Source: a virus
Length of the DNA stretch: 64,000 nt
Virus record (IMG/VR): IMGVR_UViG_3300010883_000011
Span: 1 to 64,000 of that record
Reading direction: 5' to 3' (one strand)
A model generated the notes under the pieces. That model was not told the origin of the DNA. It made no database searches and saw only the letters and a list, made by a program, of their open reading frames with translations. Position 1 is the stretch's first letter. Every line of letters starts with the position of its first letter. The translations under genes were made by a program, and so were the position numbers. Positions 15,519-24,011 of this stretch are shown one piece after another.

Positions 15519-17432
15519 ATGTCACAAGAAGGCGCTTTGAGCCCAGAGAACGCAGAATCTGTTACGCCCCTCCCAGGTGGTGGGTCCGAATATACGATCC
15601 GGTGCAGGGAATCTTTCTCCGTACCGATGGATCTGCAAGTACGCGCTCAGATAGTAGTAGCGAACGGCGAACCGGACCAGAAACTCGATCCTGACACCAG
15701 AGCAGAGGCTGCTGGTGGTGGCAACATGATCGAGGGGATCGCGTCAAGTACCAGCATAGACTTCTACGGAACCGAAATGTCCTTGATGGGGCTTCGGAGT
15801 ATGGCCGACCAGATGCAACGAGGCATCCCGGTTATCCCGCGCCACCAAAGCCTCACCGGAAGCGGAATGGCTGAATGGGACGAGGTTATCGGTCGCACTG
15901 TGCAGGCAGAGGTCACGTCAGCAGACGTAATGAACGGCGCTACGTTGGCAGAGCCCGGCTACATCTTGCGTTCCACTACGATGCTCTATTCAGATTCATC
16001 GTTAGCGAATCAGCTTGTAACGCGCCTTGACCGTGGTGAACCTATCGGTCAAAGCATCGGTGGTTGGTTCTTGAGCGTGCGAGTGCAAACGAACGACGAC
16101 GGCGAAGTAGACCGTGTGATTGTTGATCAGGTTGAGCTTGATCACCTTGCGATCACACGAGCCCCCGCCAACCCGGACAGCAACAGTCTTGTCACCATGC
16201 GTTCACGCGCCGAGGCGTTCGCTAAAGACTTACTCCCCGACTTGGAAACGAGGGGACCGGGAGGTAGTAGCGACCTGCCGCTTGCCCCCGAGACAATGCC
16301 CTGGTCTTTCGACGCCAAAGAACAAGACGAGGTGCTTGGCGACCCGCCGGACTGGAAACGCTACCGAAGCGTTCACGCTTGGTATGACTACGACAAACCA
16401 GAAGTGAAGGGCTCCTATAAGTTGCCCTATGCGAAGGTGGTGGACGGAAAGATTCAAGCCGTGTGGCGCGGCGTTGCCGCAGCTATGGGCGCTCTGTTGG
16501 GGGCTCGCGGTGGCGTAGACATCCCCGATGAAGATCGTGAGGGTGTATACAAGTTGCTCTCAAACTATTACAAACGCTTTGACAAACCTGTGCCGGATTT
16601 CAAGTCCTACGACGGCAAAGAGTACGGTGCTGGCGACGATGATAAGAAGTATTCAGTGGACGAAAATCAGGAATACGCATCAGATCCCTCGATGAATGAT
16701 TCCGCTTGTGATACAACAGAAACAGAGGTTTCCATGGAACTTGAAGAACGAACCCCGGAACAGGTCACTGATTCCCAAGATGGCGTTACTGAAGCCCTTG
16801 ACACGGCGAAAGAAACAGCGCAGGATTCCGACTCAATCGAAACACTTTCAAACCCAATCCCGGAAGACGCTCAAAGAAGCGCAGAACCGGCTTCACCCCC
16901 CCCGACCCTTGAGGACGAATCCATGACTGAATCAGATCTTTTGAAGATCGACGAAATGATCAGCAGGGCCGTCAGCGGTCTTGCGGAACGGTTCCAGGCT
17001 TCTGAAGCCAGCACGGGGGATTCCCCAAGCGTAGCCGAGCCCGCAGAGCCGTCTGTCGATACTGTTGACGATGAAACAACCGCACGTTTGCGAACGGAAA
17101 TCGAGGCACTGCGTGCCAAGGTTGCCGAAGCAGACGAGTCGCTCGCTCGCGTAGCCGACTACGGACTGCGCCACGGACGCCGCTCGGCGACCGAGGCCCC
17201 ACAGTCTGGACCCGGCGCAGGTGGCGTTTGGGATCTGATGGTGTCGCGCACAAGGGACAATAACGCCCAGAGCGTTCTTGCTACCTTCGTTGACAGCAAC
17301 AAAGAGCCGCTTGCCGAAGAAGTCGAAACCAATACTCAAAACCGTCGTCAGTTGGTGTCTACGCTGGAGGCTGGTCTTCGGGCCGCCGCAGCCGATGGCC
17401 TCATTGGCAATCACACCGTCGAATGGCGATAG
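15519..17432 (+). CDS. Prohead protease fused to scaffold domain
   Basis: A 637-residue protein with three parts. Residues 60-230 resemble prohead proteases of the S78/U35 type: IEGIASSTSIDFYG, a His in IPVIPRHQ, a Ser in GQSIGGWF and LDHLAITRAPANPDS. Residues 250-390 hold a domain with WKRYRSVHAWYDYDK and ALLGARGGVDIPDEDREGVY. The last 230 are acidic, low-complexity and coiled-coil, as expected of a scaffold that is digested during maturation. GGAGG lies eight bases before the ATG. It directly precedes the major capsid gene. Confidence 0.75.
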   Translation: MSQEGALSPENAESVTPLPGGGSEYTIRCRESFSVPMDLQVRAQIVVANGEPDQKLDPDTRAEAAGGGNMIEGIASSTSIDFYGTEMSLMGLRSMADQMQRGIPVIPRHQSLTGSGMAEWDEVIGRTVQAEVTSADVMNGATLAEPGYILRSTTMLYSDSSLANQLVTRLDRGEPIGQSIGGWFLSVRVQTNDDGEVDRVIVDQVELDHLAITRAPANPDSNSLVTMRSRAEAFAKDLLPDLETRGPGGSSDLPLAPETMPWSFDAKEQDEVLGDPPDWKRYRSVHAWYDYDKPEVKGSYKLPYAKVVDGKIQAVWRGVAAAMGALLGARGGVDIPDEDREGVYKLLSNYYKRFDKPVPDFKSYDGKEYGAGDDDKKYSVDENQEYASDPSMNDSACDTTETEVSMELEERTPEQVTDSQDGVTEALDTAKETAQDSDSIETLSNPIPEDAQRSAEPASPPPTLEDESMTESDLLKIDEMISRAVSGLAERFQASEASTGDSPSVAEPAEPSVDTVDDETTARLRTEIEALRAKVAEADESLARVADYGLRHGRRSATEAPQSGPGAGGVWDLMVSRTRDNNAQSVLATFVDSNKEPLAEEVETNTQNRRQLVSTLEAGLRAAAADGLIGNHTVEWR

Positions 17433-17444
17433 AGGGTTCTCATC

Positions 17445-18446
17445 ATGGCTGACTACAACGTACCTACTTGGATGGGTGAATCAGACCCAGCCCGCAGGGA
17501 AGCATTTGAGCGTGCAATCAATGTTTCCAACGCTGGCAGCGTCCTGCTTCAAACCTTCATCAACCGCGTCGTCCAGCAGCTTTCGCTGCGGGAATTCGGT
17601 GTTCAGGCGGTTCTTGACCGCAGACCTGGATCTGGCAACGCGTCCTATGTCAACCGTCGTACCGTTGGGTCGACCGGTGGAGCATGGGTCGCTGACACAG
17701 CGTCGTTGACCGAGGAAACTGGCTCATACGCACAGACCTCGTTCACCTACCGCACTCTCGCCACCCGTGGCAAGGTGACCCGGAAGCTCCAAGCTACGGG
17801 CCGCAGCTACGGTGACGTGTTGGCACAGGAGATTTCGGGAAAAGCCGAAGACTTCGCCGCTGCACTTGAGAGCGCACTAATCATCGGTGACACCAACGCG
17901 TCTGCTGTCCAACTGAACGGATTGCTGACGCTTGTTTCCAACGTCGGTGCCAACGCTGTCACGTCGATTACCGACGCGGCTGGCGGTGACTCCCTGACGC
18001 TGGCGAAGCTCGACACTACGATTGATCAAGTGAAGGGCTCTGCCGCCCGTAGCGATCTGGTCATCGTGGGATCGTTCAACGGTATCCGCAAGGTCAACGC
18101 AGCACTCCAGTCGCAGCAGCGATTCATGGACACCACGGAAGTTGCCGCTGGTTTCCGCGTTCGCACCTACGATGGAATCCCCCTGGTCGTGTCAACGGCC
18201 ATGCCGAACGCCCTGGTCGTGACCTCTGGAGGAGCCGCCGTGAAGGCGTTTTCCGGTGGCTCGTCGACTGCGCTCGCCGTCATCAACAAGCGGTACATGT
18301 GGATCGAGGAACTGACCCCGACCACTGTGATGCCTCTTGCCAAGGACAGCAGCCAGTACGACCAATTTGATATGTTCTGGGATGGCGCATTGACCCTGTC
18401 AAACACCAAGGGCGCCGCCCTGTTGGTTGGCATCGCCGGCTCGTAA
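17445..18446 (+). CDS. Major capsid protein, HK97 fold
   Basis: A 333-residue protein of the size and style of HK97-type capsid subunits. It has an N-terminal helix region (ARREAFERAINVSNAGSVLL), central beta-rich segments, an FRVRTYDGIPLVVST strand near the A domain and a C-terminal KGAALLVGIAGS. Position after the protease-scaffold gene, the relaxed composition and the strong hairpin directly behind it support a highly expressed shell protein. Confidence 0.85.
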   Translation: MADYNVPTWMGESDPARREAFERAINVSNAGSVLLQTFINRVVQQLSLREFGVQAVLDRRPGSGNASYVNRRTVGSTGGAWVADTASLTEETGSYAQTSFTYRTLATRGKVTRKLQATGRSYGDVLAQEISGKAEDFAAALESALIIGDTNASAVQLNGLLTLVSNVGANAVTSITDAAGGDSLTLAKLDTTIDQVKGSAARSDLVIVGSFNGIRKVNAALQSQQRFMDTTEVAAGFRVRTYDGIPLVVSTAMPNALVVTSGGAAVKAFSGGSSTALAVINKRYMWIEELTPTTVMPLAKDSSQYDQFDMFWDGALTLSNTKGAALLVGIAGS

Positions 18447-18475
18447 CCGCGCTACACTGACCCCGCCCCCCACAT

Positions 18476-18508
18476 CGACCCCGTTAGGCACTGTGCCTCT
18501 CGGGGTCG
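18476..18508 (+). terminator. Hairpin after the capsid gene
   Basis: CGACCCCG (18476-18483) pairs with CGGGGTCG (18501-18508), with an inner stem AGGCA/TGCCT. It sits 30 bases after the capsid stop, the usual place for a partial terminator that boosts capsid over downstream genes. No T-run follows. Confidence 0.5.
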
Positions 18509-18538
18509 TCGTGCTATGGTTGGAATGGAGGTATTCAA

Positions 18539-18850
18539 ATGCCCGAACAGCAAGTTCCGCCCACTCATTCTTTCAACTTCGTGTGTCGCCGATACGACAA
18601 GTCACCGGACCTTCCGTGGCTTGAAGCGACATACGAGGAAACCGTCGAAGCACGGCCCATTGAGTTGGACGGCGTTGTTGCCGCCACCCTGTTCATCAAA
18701 CGCGAAGACATGCGCGAACGAGCGGTTGCCCTCGGCTGGAAAGACGAGACAACGAGATGGAACGCACAGAACGTTACTGCGTCTGAAGAAATCACCCTGA
18801 CAACTACCGACGAACGCCCAAAGCGTCGCAGGTTACCACGGAAAAAGTAG
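18539..18850 (+). CDS. Hypothetical structural-region protein, 103 aa
   Basis: A soluble, charged protein with a very basic tail (RPKRRRLPRKK). GGAGG lies nine bases before the ATG at 18539. It lies between the capsid and head-tail connector genes and ends exactly where the next begins, so an assembly-related role is likely, but the family is not recognised. Confidence 0.65.
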   Translation: MPEQQVPPTHSFNFVCRRYDKSPDLPWLEATYEETVEARPIELDGVVAATLFIKREDMRERAVALGWKDETTRWNAQNVTASEEITLTTTDERPKRRRLPRKK

Positions 18851-19429
18851 ATGCCGGTTTTCAGTACGTTAGCGCGTTGCAAGTCGTTGCTGTCCATTCC
18901 GACTGCGGTGACGACACACGATATGCTGCTCACTACGCTGCTGTCCGTTTCGGATCAGATGATCCTGGACGAAATAGATCTCACTGGCACGAGCGTTACG
19001 ACCTACAGCGAAAAGTTTGACATTGATCGGGCGGGGACAAAAGATCTACAGGTCAACCGGACACCGCTTGTCTCGGTTACCGCACTTACCGTCTCGGAGG
19101 CGTTACAGGCGGCTACCACCTACTATTCGACAGCTTACGGGCAAGTGCGGCTAACGCAAGACGACGGCTTTTTTCCGGTAGGCAGGCAGGTCGTTGAGGT
19201 CTGCTATACAGCGGGCTTTGCCACAGTGCCTCAAGACCTACACCATGCGGGCACTTTGATTGTCGCAAGTCTTTTCAACTCTGGTCCCCATGTAGGGTTT
19301 CAGCGCGAAAGTGTTGGCTCGTACAGCTATGCGATTGGAAAAGCAGGAGCAGGCAATAGTCTTCCAACTATCGCACAACGTATTTTGTCTAAGTATAAGC
19401 GGGTGTTTGTGAAGCATCCCGGTCAATAG
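18851..19429 (+). CDS. Head-tail connector (gp6-like adaptor)
   Basis: A 192-residue protein. An N-terminal helical part (SDQMILDEIDLTG) is followed by a beta segment and then a helical C-terminal segment (DLHHAGTLIVASLFN). Size and pattern fit the HK97 gp6/SPP1 gp15 adaptor family, which forms a ring below the portal and links it to the tail. Its place after the capsid gene fits. Confidence 0.6.
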   Translation: MPVFSTLARCKSLLSIPTAVTTHDMLLTTLLSVSDQMILDEIDLTGTSVTTYSEKFDIDRAGTKDLQVNRTPLVSVTALTVSEALQAATTYYSTAYGQVRLTQDDGFFPVGRQVVEVCYTAGFATVPQDLHHAGTLIVASLFNSGPHVGFQRESVGSYSYAIGKAGAGNSLPTIAQRILSKYKRVFVKHPGQ

Positions 19430-19437
19430 GAGTTTCA

Positions 19438-19872
19438 GTGGCACTAACAATCATGCGACGCTCTACGAAAAACGGCGACAGAGATCCGTTCTTTACTCCA
19501 GAGGAAGCGGTAAAGATTCGTCTGCTGCCTGGAAATGTCACCGAGGCACACGTCAGGACGGGCGGCGCAAGGCAAATCTTGGAACGCAACGGGTTTGAAG
19601 TTGTAGTGGCACAGTCGGCCCCTGCGAAGAAAGCTGCTCCCGCGAAGAAGCCAGCACCCACACCAAAGCCAGCAGGCCCCCCTGCGCCGGAACCGTCTCT
19701 CGGTATTGAGTACGAAATTTTGCGTGGGTCGGTAACCGATTTGGAAAGGGGTCTTCGCACAGGTGAATACGACCACCAACTTGACGAGCTTCTTGAGTGC
19801 GAGAAGAATGGAAAGGGCCGGAAGACAGCGGTAGAGGCCATTCAAACGCGTATCGATCAAGCCGGGATGTAG
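19438..19872 (+). CDS. Hypothetical protein with Ala/Lys/Pro linker, 144 aa
   Basis: Starts at GTG 19438 with AGGAG six bases upstream. An N-terminal domain of about 58 residues is followed by a low-complexity AKKAAPAKKPAPTPKP linker of the H1/TolA type and a C-terminal acidic helical domain. Such linkers join independently folding modules. No family recognised; probably a head or neck accessory. Confidence 0.65.
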   Translation: MALTIMRRSTKNGDRDPFFTPEEAVKIRLLPGNVTEAHVRTGGARQILERNGFEVVVAQSAPAKKAAPAKKPAPTPKPAGPPAPEPSLGIEYEILRGSVTDLERGLRTGEYDHQLDELLECEKNGKGRKTAVEAIQTRIDQAGM

Positions 19873-19874
19873 AG

Positions 19875-20603
19875 ATGGCGAAAGCCCTCCAGAAACGAAA
19901 ACGGGAAAGCGAGCCTGCCCACCGAGCCTTGTTGTTGTTCTCTATGCAACAGGTTGGTCGACGCAGCGCCCGTGCTGCTGGGAGGGCTGTAGGCAGGTCC
20001 GAGTCGACTGCCCGTGAGTGGCGCAAGCGATGGGATTGGGACGAACGGTCTGAAGGAAAGTTGTCGGAAGTACAGGGTATCGCTGTTTACCGCGCTCTTT
20101 ATTATCAAGAGTTCAAGCTGCGCGAAGTGATCGAAGTCGAAGACCGAATGGCTGCTCCATTCATGCCCGACACCCCGGTTCCTGCGTCCGTCGCCGCCGC
20201 CGTGAAAGACGCCATTCATCCAGACAAACGAAAAGACAAAGAACGTGAACGCGAAAAGCTCAACCAAACGCGGCATGTTGCTTTGATCGATGGAGCATTG
20301 GGCTATATCGCCCAATCGCTACAGGCTGGTGAGATTAGAGCAAGCCTACGAGACATCCCGCTTCTTCTTCGGATGCGAGAAGAACTCCAACTGGCTCTTC
20401 ACCCTTCAACATCGAGTAACGGCGTGTCTCTTATAGAGTCGACCCGTGTGCGTTATGCAAAGGAAACAGGGTCTGACACCCTAATCGCGATGCACGAAGA
20501 CTCCGTGGAGATCACGACCATTCTTGGCGCACTTGTGGCTGCAAAGCAGCTTCAAGCCGAACGTGCAGAAGAAAGCGCGGCTGTACTTGAAGAGGCGCAG
20601 TAG
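19875..20603 (+). CDS. HTH protein, candidate small terminase subunit
   Basis: A 242-residue protein. The first 60 residues contain an HTH with RRSARAAGRAVGRSESTAREWRKRW, WDERSEG, a pattern common in small terminase subunits and related phage DNA-binding proteins. A basic, Lys/Glu-rich middle and a helical C-terminal half follow, as expected for a multimeric packaging protein. The start is ATG 19875, two bases after the preceding stop. A large terminase is not adjacent, so the assignment is tentative. Confidence 0.5.
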   Translation: MAKALQKRKRESEPAHRALLLFSMQQVGRRSARAAGRAVGRSESTAREWRKRWDWDERSEGKLSEVQGIAVYRALYYQEFKLREVIEVEDRMAAPFMPDTPVPASVAAAVKDAIHPDKRKDKEREREKLNQTRHVALIDGALGYIAQSLQAGEIRASLRDIPLLLRMREELQLALHPSTSSNGVSLIESTRVRYAKETGSDTLIAMHEDSVEITTILGALVAAKQLQAERAEESAAVLEEAQ

Positions 20604-20622
20604 CGGACCTCGCCTGGGGCGC

Positions 20623-20628
20623 TATAAC
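20623..20628 (+). promoter_or_regulatory. TATAAC element before the epimerase gene
   Basis: GGGGCGCTATAAC lies 17 bases before the ATG at 20645, within a 40-base gap. It is a looser relative of the TGTGGCTATAAC sites at 46502 and 52566. A -35 box is not visible. Confidence 0.25.
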
Positions 20629-20644
20629 AGCACCGGAGGTATAG

Positions 20645-21763
20645 ATGCGCGTTTTAGTTACGGGTGGTGCTGGGTTCATCGGATCGCATGTTGTAGACAT
20701 GCTTGTGCAGAACGGAGAGGACGTTGTCGTCTACGATTCTCTTGACCAGCAGGTTCACGGGCAGGACGCAGATTGGCCCGACTACTGCAACGAGAAGGCA
20801 GCATACATCAAGGGCGATGTTCGTGATAGCGCCTTGCTTCGAAAGTCCTGTGTTGGTGTAGAAGCCATCATTCACCTCGCCGCGAAGGTTGGGGTGGGAC
20901 AGAGCGCCTATGACATCGCCGACTATGTAGACGCGAATGTTGTTGGAACCGCAAAGCTGTTTGAAACTATTGTTTCAGTTTGCCCAGATCTTCAACGGCT
21001 GATTGTGGCGGGCAGCATGAGCACCTATGGCGAAGGCATGTACCTACGCCCAGGACAAGGCAGCGTGCCCGGAATCGTCAGATCGACCAAAGACCTTCTC
21101 AACCGTCGCTTTGAAATGTACGACAGTGTTTCTGGAGAAGCCCTCCAGCCAGTCGGAACACCAGAATGGAAACGACGTGATTGTCAATCGGTCTACGCCC
21201 TTACAAAACGGGACCAGGAAGACATGACACTTCTGTTCGGCAAACAGCGAAACCTGTCTGTGTGTGTTCCACGGTTCTTCAATGTCTACGGACCAAGACA
21301 GGCACTTGGAAACCCATACACGGGCGTCGTAGCCATCTTCTCCAATCAGATCAAGGCAGGTGACCAACCGTTGATCTACGAGGACGGACAACAAACACGC
21401 GACTTCATTCACGTTTTCGATATCGCACGTTCAGTGTTGGCGATGTTGTACGGCGGCTCTATGGGCATTTTGAATGTCGGCACAGGTGTCCCCACAACCA
21501 TTCTCGGCCTCGCCCTGAAGCTGCTTGGTCTGCATGACCGTTGCGACCTTGCGCCAGACGTGCGTGGTCTTTACCGTAGCGGCGATATTCGTCATTGTTA
21601 TGCCGCGATAGAGAAGCTTGAAAAGGAAGTCTTCGACTGGAAACCTATGACGCTGGACGATGGGCTGCCCGATTTGCTTGCGTGGACAGCCACCCAAGAG
21701 GCGCGTCCAGAAATGTCGTTCCAGGCTCATCGAGAGCTATTGCGTGAGGGAATGCTTCAATGA
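20645..21763 (+). CDS. NAD-dependent sugar epimerase/dehydratase
   Basis: A 372-residue extended short-chain dehydrogenase. The N-terminus VTGGAGFIGSHV is the GxxGxxG dinucleotide site, IIHLAAKVGVG is the second NAD motif and YALTK carries the catalytic Tyr-x-x-x-Lys, with the Ser of AGSMSTYG completing the triad. NVYGPRQALGNPYTG and DFIHVFDIA are typical of the GalE/WbpP branch acting on nucleotide sugars. The gene sits inside the head-tail operon, where it is not needed for assembly. A role in glycan precursor supply for the glycosyltransferase at 26122 is plausible. Confidence 0.85.
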   Translation: MRVLVTGGAGFIGSHVVDMLVQNGEDVVVYDSLDQQVHGQDADWPDYCNEKAAYIKGDVRDSALLRKSCVGVEAIIHLAAKVGVGQSAYDIADYVDANVVGTAKLFETIVSVCPDLQRLIVAGSMSTYGEGMYLRPGQGSVPGIVRSTKDLLNRRFEMYDSVSGEALQPVGTPEWKRRDCQSVYALTKRDQEDMTLLFGKQRNLSVCVPRFFNVYGPRQALGNPYTGVVAIFSNQIKAGDQPLIYEDGQQTRDFIHVFDIARSVLAMLYGGSMGILNVGTGVPTTILGLALKLLGLHDRCDLAPDVRGLYRSGDIRHCYAAIEKLEKEVFDWKPMTLDDGLPDLLAWTATQEARPEMSFQAHRELLREGMLQ

Positions 21764-22419
21764 TTGTTTCCATAGGAGATGTTCTGTTGAGGTCGGAGGG
21801 AGACTATTTGGGGCTCTCGGTCAGAATAGCTGATCGGCTCTCTACACTTCCTGGTGGCGGGTGGCACGAAACAGCCGAGATCACAACAAGCCAGGGTATT
21901 AGAGATCTTCTCAATCTCATCGCTGAAAGTAACGTGTTTAGCAGGCTCTCAGAAAATGATACAGTCGTCTTGTGTGTTGGCGTCCACGACGCGAGAGGCA
22001 ATATGCCCCAAGGTCCGTGGTTCAAAGCGTATGATCATCTCTTGGAGTCCACAATTCGTAGTGGGTGCGGCACCATCGTTGTATTGATTCCGCCAAACCA
22101 ATCCAAACCACACGGCACTGCGGCATCGCGTAGATGGCTTCGGAGGGCCGCCGAGCATATCAAGACCAGCGCAAACGGTGTCGTTGGTGTTCAGGTGGTA
22201 GATCCAAACACCAGCCAAGGATTTCTCCCCAACGTCTGGGTCAATGATTGTGAACTCACGTCGCAGGGATATGTTGATTTAGCAATCGAAGTTGTCGGTC
22301 ATATTGCGGCTGACAACGTCAAAACGGACGTACCCGTGGTGGTTGCCTCTGTACCAGGACCCGCGCATGGTGTTACCATTACCATGCCTGCTGACCGAAA
22401 AAGATGGAGGGGCGCATGA
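21760..22419 (+). CDS. Degenerate SGNH-hydrolase-like protein
   Basis: A 219-residue protein overlapping the epimerase stop by four bases. Its order of blocks resembles SGNH/GDSL hydrolases: MIVSIGDV at the start, VVLCVGVHDARGN in the middle and NDCELTSQGYVDLA near the end. The nucleophile Ser is Val (GDV instead of GDS) and the catalytic His position appears to be Glu, so it is probably not an active esterase. The assignment rests on pattern only. Its tight linkage to the epimerase suggests a glycan-related role. Confidence 0.45.
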   Translation: MIVSIGDVLLRSEGDYLGLSVRIADRLSTLPGGGWHETAEITTSQGIRDLLNLIAESNVFSRLSENDTVVLCVGVHDARGNMPQGPWFKAYDHLLESTIRSGCGTIVVLIPPNQSKPHGTAASRRWLRRAAEHIKTSANGVVGVQVVDPNTSQGFLPNVWVNDCELTSQGYVDLAIEVVGHIAADNVKTDVPVVVASVPGPAHGVTITMPADRKRWRGA

Positions 22420-22943
22420 CCACAAGAATCGTAGTCACCGGGGGCGTTGACCGAACCTCACACCCCGGACACCCAGATCTGTTGAGGTGCGATGCTATCG
22501 TAGCTTTTGAATGTCTCGGTGAGGACACCAAGGGCTCGCACTACAACAACAACCCCATCTTCTATCCTGATGACGACCCAACCGTAGTGGTCGTAGCTGG
22601 TGTCTCGCTTGTCATGGGGCCAGATAAAAAGGAAACCGCAGACTTGGCTCTGGCGTCGCCGCATGGATCTCTTGTTGTGGTTGTGACAGGCAAGAAAGCC
22701 ATCAATGTGGCACGAGCACTCAAGGCGGAAAAGAAAAATCGGAATGTGGTTATCGAGGTGATTGGTGCCGACGTTGTTTGCGAGGTGATGGGAAATGCGT
22801 CATCGGAAGTGCGTCGATACCCACTGTTTCACCAGGACGAGCCAATCGAAATCGCGGTTGAAGAACCAGAAGCCGAGCAACCGCCCGAACCGGAACCGCA
22901 ACCTGCTGGCGACGAGCACCAAGAGGAGTCCCCTGAAGGATGA
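22416..22943 (+). CDS. Hypothetical protein, 175 aa
   Basis: The ATG at 22416 overlaps the upstream stop (ATGA) with GGAGG eight bases before. Alternating hydrophobic strands (PTVVVVAGVSLVMG, SLVVVVTGKKAINVA, NVVIEVIGADVV) suggest a small Rossmann-like fold. The last 35 residues are a Glu/Pro tail. Not recognised. Confidence 0.6.
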   Translation: MTTRIVVTGGVDRTSHPGHPDLLRCDAIVAFECLGEDTKGSHYNNNPIFYPDDDPTVVVVAGVSLVMGPDKKETADLALASPHGSLVVVVTGKKAINVARALKAEKKNRNVVIEVIGADVVCEVMGNASSEVRRYPLFHQDEPIEIAVEEPEAEQPPEPEPQPAGDEHQEESPEG

Positions 22944-23569
22944 ACTACGCGCTAGCTGGCAGGGCTTTCAATGTCTACCGTCAAACAGCGTTTATCCTTG
23001 ATTCTACCGCTGCAACGGCTTCTATCACCATCACACGCCAACCCAAGCGTGAGTGCGTTGTTCAGATCAAGATCACAGGTGGTACGACCAACACGGGGAC
23101 GGTTCTGCTCACTGGCACAGTGGGGGGCGCCACAGGCCAGACGGAGACGCTGACCTTTACTGGAGCCGGTACCCAGCTTTCCACAAAGCGGTTTACAGCG
23201 ATTAGCGCCGCCACTACCAGCGGGCTGGCAGACGAGGCAACGCCACCAACTATGACGATTGAGGCGGTTGGGACCGGTGGTTCTCGTCAGAACGCAAGCT
23301 ACTTATTTCGGTCTGGTGTCAAGGTAAGCATGAATCACGCTGGTACGCAGTGGGCCATTGGAGACATTCCTGGTTCCGCCGAGCGTGAGAAGGTTGGGTT
23401 CCTCATTCCATTCGACCCGTCTTGGACGACGCGAGAAGGAGATATTTTCATCGATGATTGGAACGCCGAACAGTATATGGTTGAGGGAGTATCGTTGATG
23501 CGCGGGCCAAAGTTTGGCTCACCCGTCTTTTATCAGGTTAGAGCAGTACGGAGAGATGGGTCAGTCTGA
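22940..23569 (+). CDS. Beta-rich structural protein, 209 aa
   Basis: The ATG overlaps the preceding stop. The sequence is Thr/Gly/Ser-rich beta sheet (ITGGTTNTGTVLLTGTVGG), like virion surface proteins. It shares overall character with the next two genes. Probably a decoration or neck protein; identity unknown. Confidence 0.6.
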   Translation: MNYALAGRAFNVYRQTAFILDSTAATASITITRQPKRECVVQIKITGGTTNTGTVLLTGTVGGATGQTETLTFTGAGTQLSTKRFTAISAATTSGLADEATPPTMTIEAVGTGGSRQNASYLFRSGVKVSMNHAGTQWAIGDIPGSAEREKVGFLIPFDPSWTTREGDIFIDDWNAEQYMVEGVSLMRGPKFGSPVFYQVRAVRRDGSV

Positions 23570-23592
23570 TACACTCTTTGTCGGAGGTTCAA

Positions 23593-24003
23593 ATGGGAAA
23601 TCCACGCGCCGCAGGCGGCAGCAGACTTTACGTCAGGCACTATACTGGCTCGGGAACGAGCGTCGGCTCCTCGTATGCGGAGGTGGAAATCTCCGTACCA
23701 GACCGTGGCATGTTGAGGCGCATTCGCGCCGATGTGACTGCGGGAACCTCTATTAGTCAGGTATCGCTGGAAATCCGCGAAACAACTGGAGCTACCGGAA
23801 ACGGCGTTATCGCCCTCTATCCGCTTCAGAGTGAACCGCTTGACGATGATCTTTCTGTGGGTCCACTTTTTTATCAACTGGCCGGTACCGGGAGTCTTCC
23901 CGATGAGACTACGTCTGGCACGTTGTTTGTCGCTGTCAAAGTCGACGACGCCACAGCAGACCATACTGTCGCTATCAGTCTCGACATTGAAGCGGTGGAT
24001 TAG
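23593..24003 (+). CDS. Beta-rich structural protein, 136 aa
   Basis: Start ATG 23593, GGAGG six bases upstream. A beta-sandwich-like composition with no recognised family. Nine bases after it begins the long repeat-containing fibre-like gene, so the two are probably virion components made together. Confidence 0.6.
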   Translation: MGNPRAAGGSRLYVRHYTGSGTSVGSSYAEVEISVPDRGMLRRIRADVTAGTSISQVSLEIRETTGATGNGVIALYPLQSEPLDDDLSVGPLFYQLAGTGSLPDETTSGTLFVAVKVDDATADHTVAISLDIEAVD

Positions 24004-24011
24004 GAGGCAAC

